Assembly (NCBI RefSeq): GCF_945957265.1 | Contig: NZ_CAMFKO010000002.1 | Coordinates: forward strand, 62,001-126,000 | DNA: 64,000 bases | DNA from: an uncultured Dechloromonas sp. | GTDB lineage: Bacteria; Pseudomonadota; Gammaproteobacteria; Burkholderiales; Rhodocyclaceae | Reading direction: 5' to 3' | Part shown: piece by piece, positions 9,274 through 19,060 of the stretch | Layout: each line of letters opens with the position of its first letter | How positions within the stretch are numbered: the stretch's first letter is position 1 | Translations under genes and position numbers: made by a program | The notes under the pieces: model-generated | Seen by the model: only the letters and a program-made list of their open reading frames with translations | Database searches by the model: none | What the model was told of the DNA's origin: nothing

Positions 9274-10143
9274 ATGAAGATCGGATTCATCGGCCTCGGC
9301 ATCATGGGGCGCCCCATGGCGCTCAACCTCATCAAGGGCGGCCATGACCTCAGCGTCTGGGCGCGCCGCGCCGAATCCATGCAACCGCTCGTCGCCGCCG
9401 GCGCACGGGCGGCGCTCGACCCGGCCGATGCGGCGAAGGGTTGCGAGCTGGTCATTTCCATGGTGGCCGATGCGCCGGACGTCGCCGAAGTCATGCGCGG
9501 CGTCGCCCGCGGCGCCGAGCCGGGGCTGGTGGCGGTGGACATGAGCACCATCGCGCCCGGGGCGGCGCGCCGGATCGGCGAGGAACTGGCGGCGGCCGGC
9601 ATCGATTTCGTCGATGCGCCGGTGTCGGGCGGCGAGGTCGGCGCCATCGCCGGCACCCTGTCGATCATGGCCGGCGGTACCGAAGCCGGTTTTGCCAAGG
9701 CCGGCCCGGCCTTCGCCTGCATGGGCAAGAACGTCATCCACGTCGGCGCGTCAGGCGCCGGCCAGGTGGCCAAGGCGGCCAACCAGATCGTCACCGGCAT
9801 GGGCGTGCTGGCCGTTGCCGAGGCGCTGGCCTTTGCCGCGAAGAACGGCGTCGACGGCGCCAAGGTGCGCGAGGCGCTGCTCGGCGGCTTCGCCTATTCG
9901 CGCATCCTCGAGAATCACGGCCAGCGCATGCTCGACCGCAATTTCAAGCCGGGCTTCAAGAGCTGGATGCACGAGAAGGATCTCAATATCGTGATGCAGA
10001 CCGCGCACGAGCTCGGCCTGTGCCTGCCCGGCTCGGCGGCGACGGCGCAGATGTTCAACGCCATGGTCGGCAGCGGCCACGGCGAGGAAGATTCCGTCGC
10101 CGTGCTCAAGCTGCTGGAAAAGCTGTCGGGCCAGGCATCATGA
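9274..10143 (+). CDS. garR: 2-hydroxy-3-oxopropionate (tartronate semialdehyde) reductase family
   Basis: A 289-residue beta-hydroxyacid dehydrogenase. The Rossmann motif GFIGLGIMGRPMALNL opens the protein, the substrate signature DAPVSGGEVGAIAGTL is near 112-127, and the catalytic Lys lies in the GQVAKAANQIV segment. It matches GarR/GlxR, which reduces tartronate semialdehyde to glycerate in glyoxylate/glycerate metabolism. The stop overlaps the ATG of a paralogue. No glyoxylate carboligase or hydroxypyruvate isomerase gene is visible, so the pathway assignment rests on the family alone. Confidence 0.85.
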   Translation: MKIGFIGLGIMGRPMALNLIKGGHDLSVWARRAESMQPLVAAGARAALDPADAAKGCELVISMVADAPDVAEVMRGVARGAEPGLVAVDMSTIAPGAARRIGEELAAAGIDFVDAPVSGGEVGAIAGTLSIMAGGTEAGFAKAGPAFACMGKNVIHVGASGAGQVAKAANQIVTGMGVLAVAEALAFAAKNGVDGAKVREALLGGFAYSRILENHGQRMLDRNFKPGFKSWMHEKDLNIVMQTAHELGLCLPGSAATAQMFNAMVGSGHGEEDSVAVLKLLEKLSGQAS

Positions 10144-10994
10144 AAGTCGGCTTCATCGGCCTCGGCGTCATGGGGCGTCCGATGGCCTTGCACCTGCAGC
10201 GGGCCGGGCATGAACTCTTCGTCTGGGCACGCCGCCCGGACAGCGTCGGCGATCTGCCGGCCACCGTGTGCGCCACGCCTGCCGAGCTGGGCCGGCGTTG
10301 CGAGGTGGTGTTCACGATGATCACCTCAAGCGCCGATGTCGAAGGCGTCGTGCTCGGCGAGCAGGGGCTGAGCGCCGGCATGGCGCGGGATTCGGTATTG
10401 GTCGACTGCTCGACCATCGCCCCGGACGTCGCCCGGCGCATCGCGGCCAAGCTCGGCGAACGGGGCATCCACATGCTCGACGCGCCGGTTTCCGGCGGCG
10501 AGCAGGGGGCCATCGACGCCACGCTCGCCATCATGGCCGGCGGCGACGCCCTGGTGCTCGAGCGGGTTCGTCCGCTGCTCGCCTGCCTCGGCCAGCGCAT
10601 TGTCCATATCGGGCCGAACGGCGCCGGGCAGGTCGCCAAGGCGTGCAACCAGATGATCATGGTGGCCGCCATCCAGGCGGTGGCCGAGGCCATGCGGCTG
10701 GCCGCGGCGTCCGGCGTCGATTGCGGCCAGGTGCGCGCGGCGCTGGCCGGCGGCTCGGCCGCCTCGCGGGTACTCGACGTGATGGGCGAGCGCATGGTGC
10801 GGCGCGATTTCGCAGCCGGCATCGAAGCCCGCCTGCATCACAAGGATTTCGGACTGGTTCTCGAAGCGGCCAGGCAGAGCGGCGTACCGCTGCCTCTGGC
10901 GGCGGTCGTCGACCAGCAGCTCAACGCCCTGATGGCGCAAGGCTGGGGGCGCGACGACACGGCGTCGTTGCTGCGCGTGCTGGAGTTGCCGTGA
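10140..10994 (+). CDS. NAD(P)-dependent beta-hydroxyacid dehydrogenase, GarR paralogue
   Basis: A 284-residue protein coupled to the preceding gene by an ATGA overlap and clearly homologous to it (GFIGLGVMGRPMALHL; DAPVSGGEQGAIDATL; GQVAKACNQMIM). The two are probably an old tandem duplication: they differ in most positions outside the motifs and vary in the region after the catalytic Lys. The substrate may be a different short 3-hydroxyacid such as 3-hydroxyisobutyrate. Its stop overlaps the GTG of the PilZ gene, so all three are likely co-transcribed. Confidence 0.85.
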   Translation: MKVGFIGLGVMGRPMALHLQRAGHELFVWARRPDSVGDLPATVCATPAELGRRCEVVFTMITSSADVEGVVLGEQGLSAGMARDSVLVDCSTIAPDVARRIAAKLGERGIHMLDAPVSGGEQGAIDATLAIMAGGDALVLERVRPLLACLGQRIVHIGPNGAGQVAKACNQMIMVAAIQAVAEAMRLAAASGVDCGQVRAALAGGSAASRVLDVMGERMVRRDFAAGIEARLHHKDFGLVLEAARQSGVPLPLAAVVDQQLNALMAQGWGRDDTASLLRVLELP

Positions 10995-11734
10995 GCCAGA
11001 TCGCGCAGCTTTCCGAAGCCGAGATCGAAGCGCGTTTCCATGTCGTCGGCAAACGTCCGGTGGCGTTCACGCTGGATGGCTTTGCGCGCGCAAAAACCGG
11101 GTTTTCCGTCCAGTTCCATGGCGGCGAGGAGATGTTCCTGACCACGCTGCTCGCCGTCCTGCCCGAGAAGCAGATGCTGGTTTTCGACTGCAGCGGCAGC
11201 CTGGAGACCAACCGGCGCTTTCTGCAGAGCGAGCGCAGCATCTTCGTCGCCCGGCCGGGCGGGATTCACGTCCAGTTCGTCGGCGGCAAGGCGCGGGAGA
11301 TTCTCTACGCGGGAAGCCAGGCCTTTGCCATCGGCCTGCCGGAGCATCTCGTTCGCTTGCAGCGCCGCGAGTTTTTCCGCATCGACACGCCGCGGGTCAA
11401 GCCGCTGCAGTTTCACGGCCGCCTGCCGGGCGGCGCGCTGCTGAGCCTGGCGGCGCACGATATCTCGGTGGCGGGAATCGGGCTCAACGCCGCGTCGCTG
11501 GCCGACGACCTGGTCAGCGGCAGCGTGCTGCCCAACTGCCGCTTTTCCCTGCCGGACGATGCGCACGACCTGCTGTTCAGCGCGACCGTCCGCCACATCA
11601 CCGAACGGGACAGCCGGGGCGGCTTCCGGCAGTGGCGCATCGGCCTGCAATTCAACGATCTGCCGCGCCCGGCCGAAGCCCGGGTGCAGCGCTACATCAC
11701 CCATCTCGAGCGCGAGCGGCACGAGCTTTCCTGA
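10991..11734 (+). CDS. ycgR: YcgR-like flagellar brake protein (PilZ domain)
   Basis: A 247-residue protein with a GTG start overlapping the previous stop. The first half is a YcgR N-terminal (PilZN) beta-domain. The second half is a PilZ domain with the c-di-GMP-binding RxxxR at RLQRREFFRID and the DISVAGIG counterpart of the D/NxSxxG motif. Proteins of this family slow the flagellar motor when c-di-GMP is high. A GGDEF/EAL enzyme is encoded 1.8 kb upstream, but no flagellar genes are in the window. Confidence 0.88.
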   Translation: MSQIAQLSEAEIEARFHVVGKRPVAFTLDGFARAKTGFSVQFHGGEEMFLTTLLAVLPEKQMLVFDCSGSLETNRRFLQSERSIFVARPGGIHVQFVGGKAREILYAGSQAFAIGLPEHLVRLQRREFFRIDTPRVKPLQFHGRLPGGALLSLAAHDISVAGIGLNAASLADDLVSGSVLPNCRFSLPDDAHDLLFSATVRHITERDSRGGFRQWRIGLQFNDLPRPAEARVQRYITHLERERHELS

Positions 11735-11746
11735 GCGGGGCGCCGC

Positions 11747-12709
11747 TCAGCAGATATCGCAGCGATGGATCTCGACCGTGACGTGCATGATCTCCTCGTG
11801 CACGCAGAGCGCCTGGCGGATCTGCAGCGGCGTCAGCCCGGCATCGTGGGTGAGCAGGCTGAGCGCGCAGGCATAGGCGCCGTTGCCGACGCGCCAGACG
11901 TGCAGGTCGGTGAGCAGCGTGTTGCCGGCCGCCGGCAGCGCGGCGATGACCTCGCGGATTTCGTCGACGACCGGATGATCCATTTCCCGGTCGAGCAGCA
12001 CGCGGCCGCTCTGCGCGATCAGGTTCTTCGCCCATAACGCGACCAGTACCGCGCCGACCAGGCCGGTGGCCGGATCGAGCCAGGCCCAGCCCCACAGCCA
12101 GCCGCCGGCGAGGGCGGCAATCGCCAGTACCGAGGTCAGCGCGTCGGTGACGACGTGGATGTAGGCGGCCTTGAGGTTGAGGTCGTGGTGGTGGTCATGG
12201 CCGTGATCGTGGTGATGGCCGTGCCCATGATCGTGCCCGTGGTCGTGGCCGTGCGCGCCGCCCAGGATCAGGGCGCAGACGAGATTGACCAGCAGGCCGA
12301 AGACGGCGACACCCATCGCCTCGGCGTAGTGGATCGGCTGCGGCGACCACAGCCGTTCGAGCGAGCCGAAGATCATCGCGCCGGCCACGCCGAGCAGGAA
12401 GATGGCGCTGGTGTAGCTGGCCAGCACCTCGATCTTCCAGGTGCCGAAGGCGAAGCTGGGGTCGTTGGCGTACTTGCGCGACGCCGCATAGGCGAAGGCC
12501 GACAGGCCGATGGCCAGGGCGTGCGAGCTCATGTGCCAGCCGTCGGCGAGCACCGCCATGGAGTTGAACCACCAGCCGGCGACGATCTCGACCAGCATGG
12601 TGGCGAGCGTGATCCACAGCACCAGGCGCGTGCCGCGTTCGGCCGCCGCATTGCCGGTGCCGTAGTGGTGCCGGTGCGCCCAGCGGGCGAGGTCGTGATC
12701 CGTGCTCAT
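11747..12709 (-). CDS. dmeF: Cation diffusion facilitator, DmeF-type Co/Ni exporter
   Basis: A 320-residue inner-membrane antiporter. It has six membrane helices, with the metal-site motif ADGWHMSSHALAIG in helix 2 and a matching HVVTDALTSVLAI in helix 5. A long His/Asp-rich loop lies between helices 4 and 5 (more than ten His in about 25 residues), and a C-terminal cytoplasmic domain follows. The family exports divalent metals, and the DmeF subgroup (HMSSH in helix 2) handles Co2+ and Ni2+. Its ATG overlaps the stop of the aldolase gene, so it is the third gene of the mtnA operon. That is an unusual partner and may only reflect operon hitch-hiking. Confidence 0.88.
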   Translation of the reverse strand: MSTDHDLARWAHRHHYGTGNAAAERGTRLVLWITLATMLVEIVAGWWFNSMAVLADGWHMSSHALAIGLSAFAYAASRKYANDPSFAFGTWKIEVLASYTSAIFLLGVAGAMIFGSLERLWSPQPIHYAEAMGVAVFGLLVNLVCALILGGAHGHDHGHDHGHGHHHDHGHDHHHDLNLKAAYIHVVTDALTSVLAIAALAGGWLWGWAWLDPATGLVGAVLVALWAKNLIAQSGRVLLDREMDHPVVDEIREVIAALPAAGNTLLTDLHVWRVGNGAYACALSLLTHDAGLTPLQIRQALCVHEEIMHVTVEIHRCDIC

Positions 12710-13327
12710 TGTTGTCCGTAGCCGGCGAATTTGACGAGGACTTCGGCCATCTCGCCGGCCGACAGCAGCACCGGTTCGCCCAGCTGGCAGGCGCGCCAGT
12801 ATTGTTCGCACAGCTCCTCCAGTTCGACGGCCAGCGCCAGGGCATCGTCGAGATCGTGGCCGGCGACGAGCAGGCCGTGGTTGGCGAGCAGGCAGCCCTT
12901 GCGGTCGGCCATCGCGGTCATCGCCGATGCCGACAGGGCATCCGAACCGAAAATGGCGTAGTCGGCGCAGCGGATCGTATCGCCGCCGAAGCGGGCGATC
13001 ATGTAGTGGAAGGGCGGTATGTCGCGGCGCAGGCAGGCCAGGCTGACGGCGAAGGGCGAATGGGCGTGGAGCACGGCGCCGACCTCCGGCCGGGCGGCGT
13101 AGAGGTCGCGGTGGAAGCGCCACTCCGACGACGGCTTGCGCCGGCCGGCATGCGTGCCGTCGAGCGCCATCAGCGGAATGTCGTCGGCGAGCAGGCGGTC
13201 GTAAGCCATGCCGGTCGGCGTGATATGGAAGCCGTCGCCGTGGCGCACGCTGACATTGCCCGAAGTGCCCCTGTTCAGCCCGGCCGGCTGCATGGCGCGG
13301 GCGGTGGCGATCAGATCGTCGCGCAAA

Positions 13328-13335
<8 letters not shown>
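12706..13335 (-). CDS. Class II aldolase, probable 5-(methylthio)ribulose-1-phosphate aldolase
   Basis: A 209-residue protein of the FucA/AraD family. It shows the substrate and phosphate motif LNRGTSGNVSVR, the catalytic Glu in SSEWRFH, and the zinc ligands HAHS and H in NHGLLVAG. It overlaps mtnA by 8 bases. Two roles fit: the MtnB dehydratase of the methionine salvage pathway, or the aldolase of the 'DHAP shunt', which cleaves methylthioribulose-1-P or 5-deoxyribulose-1-P to DHAP and an aldehyde. I favour the aldolase because the sequence is FucA-like and no mtnC/mtnD genes follow. Confidence 0.75.
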
Positions 13336-14416
<1,081 letters not shown>

Positions 14417-14623
14417 GGGGCGAATTTTGGCATAGCCGCGGGATTCCGGGCGGCTTGTTCGCCGGGCGATGAACTGCCGGGTGGCTCGGCGGTCAATCAG
14501 TGCGTGCGTGGCGGAGGCCGGCTGTCGTGTCTGTCCGGTTTTTCCTGACCGATATTTCCGTCACGACTGTCGGTGCGGGACCGAATTGATGATAAAAGCG
14601 TAAGTGACTACCGGAAAGGATGC

Positions 14624-16330
14624 ATGGAACACAATATTTCCCTGATTACGACCCTGGCCGCCGGCTTTGGCGTGGCCCTGATTCTTGGCTTCGTGGCCGA
14701 ACGCGTCAAATTGCCGGCGCTGGTCGGCTATCTGGTGGCGGGCATCCTGATCGGACCGGCAACGCCGGGTTTCGTCGCCGACATGCATCTCGCCGCCCAG
14801 CTCTCCGAGATCGGCGTGATGTTGCTGATGTTCGGCGTCGGCCTGCATTTTTCGCTGGGCGACCTGTTGGCGGTCAAGCGCATCGCCGTCCCCGGCGCCG
14901 TGGTGCAGATGACCTGCGCCACCTTGCTTGGCCTCGGCGTGGCCCAGGCCTGGGGCTGGGAATGGGGACATGGCCTGCTGTTCGGCCTGTCGCTGTCCTG
15001 CGCCAGCACCGTCGTCCTGCTCAAGGCGCTCGAGGCGCGCGGCGTGCTCGACAGCATGAACGGGCGAATCGCGGTCGGCTGGTTGGTCGTCGAGGACCTG
15101 GCCACCGTCCTCGTACTGGTCCTGTTGCCGCCGCTGGCCGGCGTGCTGGGCGGCGAGGCCGGTTCCGCAGCGGCCGGCGAATCGGTCGGCCTGACCGTGG
15201 CCAAGACGTTGCTCCAGGTTGGCGCCTTCATCGGCCTGATGCTGGCGGTCGGCCGCAAGGCGATTCCCTGGCTGCTCTGGCAGGTGGCCGGCACCGGCTC
15301 GCGCGAGTTGTTCACGCTGGCCGTGGTGGCGGCGGCCATCGGCATCGCCTACGGCGCGGCTTCCCTGTTCAACGTTTCCTTCGCGCTCGGCGCCTTCTTC
15401 GCCGGCATGGTGATGCGCGAATCGAAATTCAGCCACCGCGCGGCTGAGGAGTCCCTGCCCTTGCGCGATGCCTTCTCGGTGCTGTTCTTCGTCTCGGTCG
15501 GCATGCTCTTCCAGCCGGCCATCCTGCTCGAGGAACCGCTGCGCGTGCTGATCGTCGTCGCCATCATCATGCTCGGCAAGACGCTGGCCGCGCTGGCCAT
15601 CGTGCTGGCCTTCCGCTACCCGCTGAATACCGCGCTGACCGTGGCCGCCAGCCTGGCCCAGATCGGCGAGTTTTCCTTCATCCTGGCCGGTCTCGGCCAG
15701 GCGCTGGGGCTGATGTCGGCCGAAGGCATGAGCCTGGTGCTGGCCGGCGCGCTGATCTCGATTGCCCTTAACCCGGTGATGTTCTCGGTCGTCGAACCCT
15801 TGCGCCGCTGGGTCCTGGGCAAATCGTCGGTGGCGCGCCAGCTCGAGCAGCGCGACGACCCGTATGCCGAACTGCCGACGAGCACCGAGCGCAAGTATCT
15901 CGAACGCCAGGTCGTGCTGGTCGGCTACGGGCGCGTCGGGCAGCGCATCGCCGAGGACTTGCTGCAGCGGAACATCCCCTTCGTCGTCGCCGAACAGAAC
16001 CGGGAATTGGTGGAAATCCTTCGCCAGCGGGGCATCCCGGCCGTGTCGGGCGATGCGGCGGAAGCCTCGGTCCTGATTCAGGCGCATGTCGCCGCCGCCG
16101 CCATGCTCGTCGTCGCCACCCCCGACCCGATCGACGTGCGGAAAATGGTGGCCACGGCGCGGGCGCTGAATCCGGACATCGACATCGTGTTGCGCACGCA
16201 CAGCGAGGTCGAGTCCGAGCTGCTGCGCCGGGAAAAGCTGGGTACCGTCTTTCTCGGCGAGGAAGAGCTGGCGCGCGGCATGGCCGGCCACGTTTTGCGG
16301 CGCAGCGAGGAGAGGCTGGGCAGCCGCTGA
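14624..16330 (+). CDS. Kef-type monovalent cation:proton antiporter with RCK domain (CPA2)
   Basis: A 568-residue protein. About 12 hydrophobic segments form a Na+/H+-exchanger-like domain (residues 1-385), followed by a TrkA-N Rossmann domain (VVLVGYGRVGQRIAEDLL) that would bind NAD(H), AMP or glutathione-type ligands. It resembles KefB/YbaL. I chose the ATG at 14624 because GGAAAGGA sits 5 bases upstream; a GTG at 14573 is in frame but has no such site. The next gene is a universal stress protein 33 bases downstream, so the two may form a stress operon. Confidence 0.88.
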   Translation: MEHNISLITTLAAGFGVALILGFVAERVKLPALVGYLVAGILIGPATPGFVADMHLAAQLSEIGVMLLMFGVGLHFSLGDLLAVKRIAVPGAVVQMTCATLLGLGVAQAWGWEWGHGLLFGLSLSCASTVVLLKALEARGVLDSMNGRIAVGWLVVEDLATVLVLVLLPPLAGVLGGEAGSAAAGESVGLTVAKTLLQVGAFIGLMLAVGRKAIPWLLWQVAGTGSRELFTLAVVAAAIGIAYGAASLFNVSFALGAFFAGMVMRESKFSHRAAEESLPLRDAFSVLFFVSVGMLFQPAILLEEPLRVLIVVAIIMLGKTLAALAIVLAFRYPLNTALTVAASLAQIGEFSFILAGLGQALGLMSAEGMSLVLAGALISIALNPVMFSVVEPLRRWVLGKSSVARQLEQRDDPYAELPTSTERKYLERQVVLVGYGRVGQRIAEDLLQRNIPFVVAEQNRELVEILRQRGIPAVSGDAAEASVLIQAHVAAAAMLVVATPDPIDVRKMVATARALNPDIDIVLRTHSEVESELLRREKLGTVFLGEEELARGMAGHVLRRSEERLGSR

Positions 16331-16363
16331 TTGTCTTGGTGTCTCGTGCAAGGGAGAGCGCAT

Positions 16364-17248
16364 ATGACGAACTTGAACCGCATCGTTGCCGCCACCGACC
16401 TGTCGGCCCCGGCGCGTCATGCCAGCGAGCGGGCGGCCATGCTCGCCGCCGACCGCGATGCCTGCCTGACCTTGATCCATGTGGCGAGCCAGGCCCCGCT
16501 GGCGCAGTTGCGGCAGTTGCTGGGCACGGCCGACGAGCGGGTGGCGGAAGCCTTGCAGGAAGGTTTGCGCGAAGCGATGCGCGAGCTGGGGGAATCCGTC
16601 CGGCAGCGCTTCGCCGTCGCGCCGGCCCTCGATCTATCCACCGGCGACCTGTTGCCCGGCTTGCTGGCCCGCGTCGATGCCGCCCGGGCCGATCTGCTGG
16701 TGCTCGGGGCCCGGGGCGCCAGCTTCCTGCGCCATATCCTGCTCGGCTCGACCGCCGAGCGCTTGCTCAGTTCGGCGCGCGTGCCGGTGCTGGTGGTCAG
16801 GCTGCCGCCCCACGAGCGCTACCGTTGCGTGCTGGTTCCCGTCGATTTTTCGCCGGTTTCGCTGCGCGCCCTGAAGCTGGCGGCGGAGATCGCTCCCGGC
16901 GCAGTGATCACGGCGATGCATGTTTACGAGGTGCCTTTCGAGGGCCAGCTGCGTTATGCCGGTGTCGACGAGGCGAAGATCGAGCACTACCGTTCCCTGG
17001 CCGCCGCCCGGGCGCAGGCCAACCTGGCCGGCCTGCTCGAGACGAGCGGCATCGAGCCCGGCCGGCTGCGCACGGTGATGGTCAACGGCGACGTATCGCA
17101 ACGCATCCTCGAGTACGAACAGGAACTCGACTGCGAGCTGATCGTGGTCGGCAAGCACGGCGCGGGCGTTTTCGAGGAGCTGCTGCTCGGCAGCACCACC
17201 AAGCACCTGCTGGCCGAGGCGCAGGGCGACGTGCTGGTCGTCGCCTGA
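16364..17248 (+). CDS. Tandem-domain universal stress protein (UspA family)
   Basis: A 294-residue protein with two UspA folds, about 1-145 and 152-294. Each starts with the strand motif for the fold (RIVAATDLSAPARHASERA and RCVLVPVDFSPVSLRALKLA) and ends with a nucleotide-loop pattern: LGARGASFLRHILLGSTAERL in the first half and VGKHGAGVFEELLLGSTTKHL in the second. The G-2x-G-9x-G-S/T pattern indicates ATP-binding capacity. The start at 16364 follows AGGGAGAG. The adjacent Kef-type antiporter suggests a joint stress response. Confidence 0.9.
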   Translation: MTNLNRIVAATDLSAPARHASERAAMLAADRDACLTLIHVASQAPLAQLRQLLGTADERVAEALQEGLREAMRELGESVRQRFAVAPALDLSTGDLLPGLLARVDAARADLLVLGARGASFLRHILLGSTAERLLSSARVPVLVVRLPPHERYRCVLVPVDFSPVSLRALKLAAEIAPGAVITAMHVYEVPFEGQLRYAGVDEAKIEHYRSLAAARAQANLAGLLETSGIEPGRLRTVMVNGDVSQRILEYEQELDCELIVVGKHGAGVFEELLLGSTTKHLLAEAQGDVLVVA

Positions 17249-17314
17249 GGCGGGCGCAGCGCCCGGCCGGCCGACTGTGGCATAGTGCCCGTCTCGTCTG
17301 TTCAGGGCTCGACC

Positions 17315-18472
17315 ATGGAAACCAAGCTTCGCATCGACTCCCGCTTCCCGGCCATGGGAACGACCATCTTCACCGTCATGTCCCGCATGGCCGCCGAATG
17401 CGGCGCCGTCAACCTGTCGCAGGGCTTTCCCGACTTCCAGGCCGAGCCGGCCTTGTTCGATGCGGTGCATCGCCACATGCTCGCCGGGCGCAATCAGTAC
17501 GCGCCGATGGCCGGTCTGCCGGAACTGCGCCAGGCCGTCGTCGACAAGGTGGCCGCCCTGTACGGCCCGCGTTTCGATGTCGAATCCGAGGTCACGGTCA
17601 CGGCGGGGGCGACGCAGGCCATCTTCACCGCCGTCGCCGCCTTCGTCCGGCCGGGCGACGAGGTGATCGTCTTCGAGCCGGTCTATGACAGCTATGTGCC
17701 GGCCATCGAAACGGTCGGCGGCAAGGCGGTCCATGCCCAGCTGAAGTTTCCCGACTACGCGCCCGATTGGCAGCAGGTGGCGTCGCTGATCACCCCGCGG
17801 ACGCGGATGATCATGCTCAATTCGCCGCACAACCCGACCGGCAGCCTGCTCTCCCGGGCCGATCTCGACCAGCTGGCGGAGCTGGTGCGCGGCACCGACA
17901 TCGTGATCCTGTCCGACGAGGTTTACGAGCACATCGTCTTCGACGGCGAGCGGCATGCCAGCCTGTGCGGGCATCCGGAGCTGGCGGCGCGCAGCCTGGT
18001 CGTCTCCAGCTTCGGCAAGACCTACCACATCACCGGCTGGAAAATCGGCTACGTGGTCGGCCCGGCGGCGCTGATGGACGAGTTCCGCAAGGTGCACCAG
18101 TTCAACGTGTTCACCGTGCATGCGCCGTCGCAACTGGCCATCGCCGAGTACATGCGGGATGCCTCGCGCCATCTCGGGCTGGCCGCGTTCTACCAGGAAA
18201 AGCGGGACAGCTTCCGCCGGCTGATGGCGGATACGCCGTTCGAGTTGCTGCCCTGCCGCGGCACCTATTTCCAGCTGGCCCGCTACGACCGGATCTCGGA
18301 TCTGCCGGATCGCGCCTTCGCCGAGTGGCTGACGCGCGAGGTCGGGGTGGCGGTGATCCCGGTCTCGGCCTTCTATGCCGACGGACGCGACGACAAGGTG
18401 GTGCGCTTCTGTTTCGCCAAACGCGAAGAGACGCTGGAGGCCGCCGCGGAGCGGCTTTGTAAAGCTCTGTAG
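17315..18472 (+). CDS. Methionine aminotransferase (YbdL-like, PLP-dependent class I)
   Basis: A 385-residue fold-type I aminotransferase. It closely follows E. coli YbdL: VNLSQGFPDFQ, GRNQYAPMAGLPELR, TVTAGATQAIF, LNSPHNPTGSL, ILSDEVYEHIVFDG, and the PLP Lys in SSFGKTYHITGWKIGY. YbdL converts methionine and 2-keto-4-methylthiobutyrate, the last step of methionine salvage, which is suggestive next to mtnA 3 kb away. An in-frame GTG at 17285 exists, but the ATG at 17315 matches the family N-terminus better. Confidence 0.9.
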   Translation: METKLRIDSRFPAMGTTIFTVMSRMAAECGAVNLSQGFPDFQAEPALFDAVHRHMLAGRNQYAPMAGLPELRQAVVDKVAALYGPRFDVESEVTVTAGATQAIFTAVAAFVRPGDEVIVFEPVYDSYVPAIETVGGKAVHAQLKFPDYAPDWQQVASLITPRTRMIMLNSPHNPTGSLLSRADLDQLAELVRGTDIVILSDEVYEHIVFDGERHASLCGHPELAARSLVVSSFGKTYHITGWKIGYVVGPAALMDEFRKVHQFNVFTVHAPSQLAIAEYMRDASRHLGLAAFYQEKRDSFRRLMADTPFELLPCRGTYFQLARYDRISDLPDRAFAEWLTREVGVAVIPVSAFYADGRDDKVVRFCFAKREETLEAAAERLCKAL

Positions 18473-18497
18473 GGAAACCTGAAGTTATGAAAAACGC

Positions 18498-18527
18498 TTG
18501 ACCGGATTTCGCCGCGGAGAGAATAAT
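18498..18527 (+). promoter_or_regulatory. Putative sigma-70 promoter of mscL
   Basis: TTGACC (18498-18503) and AATAAT (18522-18527) are separated by 18 bases, 48 bases before the mscL ATG. Motif match only. Confidence 0.5.
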
Positions 18528-18574
18528 CGGCGCATCCATAACCATCTAAACCCAATATCAACGGAGAAAATACC

Positions 18575-19000
18575 ATGGGCATGATTCAGGAATTCAAGGA
18601 GTTCGCGGTCAAGGGCAATGCGATGGATCTCGCGGTCGGCGTGATCATCGGCGGCGCTTTCGGCAAGATCGTGGACTCCATCGTCGGCGACCTGATCATG
18701 CCAATCGTCAGCCGCGTCGTCGGCAAGCTGGATTTTTCCAACCTCTTCGTCATCCTCGGCGACAACCCGAACAACCTGGCCACCCTGGCCGATCTCAAGA
18801 AGGCGGGCGTCGCCGTTTTCGCCTACGGTTCCTTCCTGACCATCCTGGTCAACTTCATCATCCTGGCCTTCATCATCTTCATGATGGTCAAGCAGATGAA
18901 CCGGCTGCGCAAGGAAGAGCCGGCACCGGCGCCGGAAGCCCCGGTCACCCCGGAAGACATCGTCCTGCTGCGCGAAATCCGCGATTCGCTGAAGAAGTAG
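18575..19000 (+). CDS. mscL: Large-conductance mechanosensitive channel
   Basis: A 141-residue protein of normal MscL length. It has the N-terminal amphipathic helix ([20 protein letters not shown]), the pore helix TM1 with [12 protein letters not shown], a periplasmic loop, TM2 ([19 protein letters not shown]) and a C-terminal helical bundle ending RDSLKK. It opens under hypo-osmotic shock to release solutes. A ribosome site (ACGGAGAAAA) precedes the ATG, and an intrinsic terminator follows the stop. Confidence 0.96.
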   Translation: MGMIQEFKEFAVKGNAMDLAVGVIIGGAFGKIVDSIVGDLIMPIVSRVVGKLDFSNLFVILGDNPNNLATLADLKKAGVAVFAYGSFLTILVNFIILAFIIFMMVKQMNRLRKEEPAPAPEAPVTPEDIVLLREIRDSLKK

Positions 19001-19017
19001 GCGCCGGACGCTCGGAG

Positions 19018-19043
19018 AAAAGCCGCCCGCGGGCGGCTTTTTT
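19018..19043. terminator. Intrinsic terminator between mscL and glnE (bidirectional)
   Basis: A GC-rich stem (AGCCGCCC/GGGCGGCT) with A-rich 5' and T6 3' flanks lies between the convergent ends of mscL and glnE, so it can serve both. Confidence 0.85.
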
Positions 19044-19060
19044 CATTTGCGCCGCCCGGT

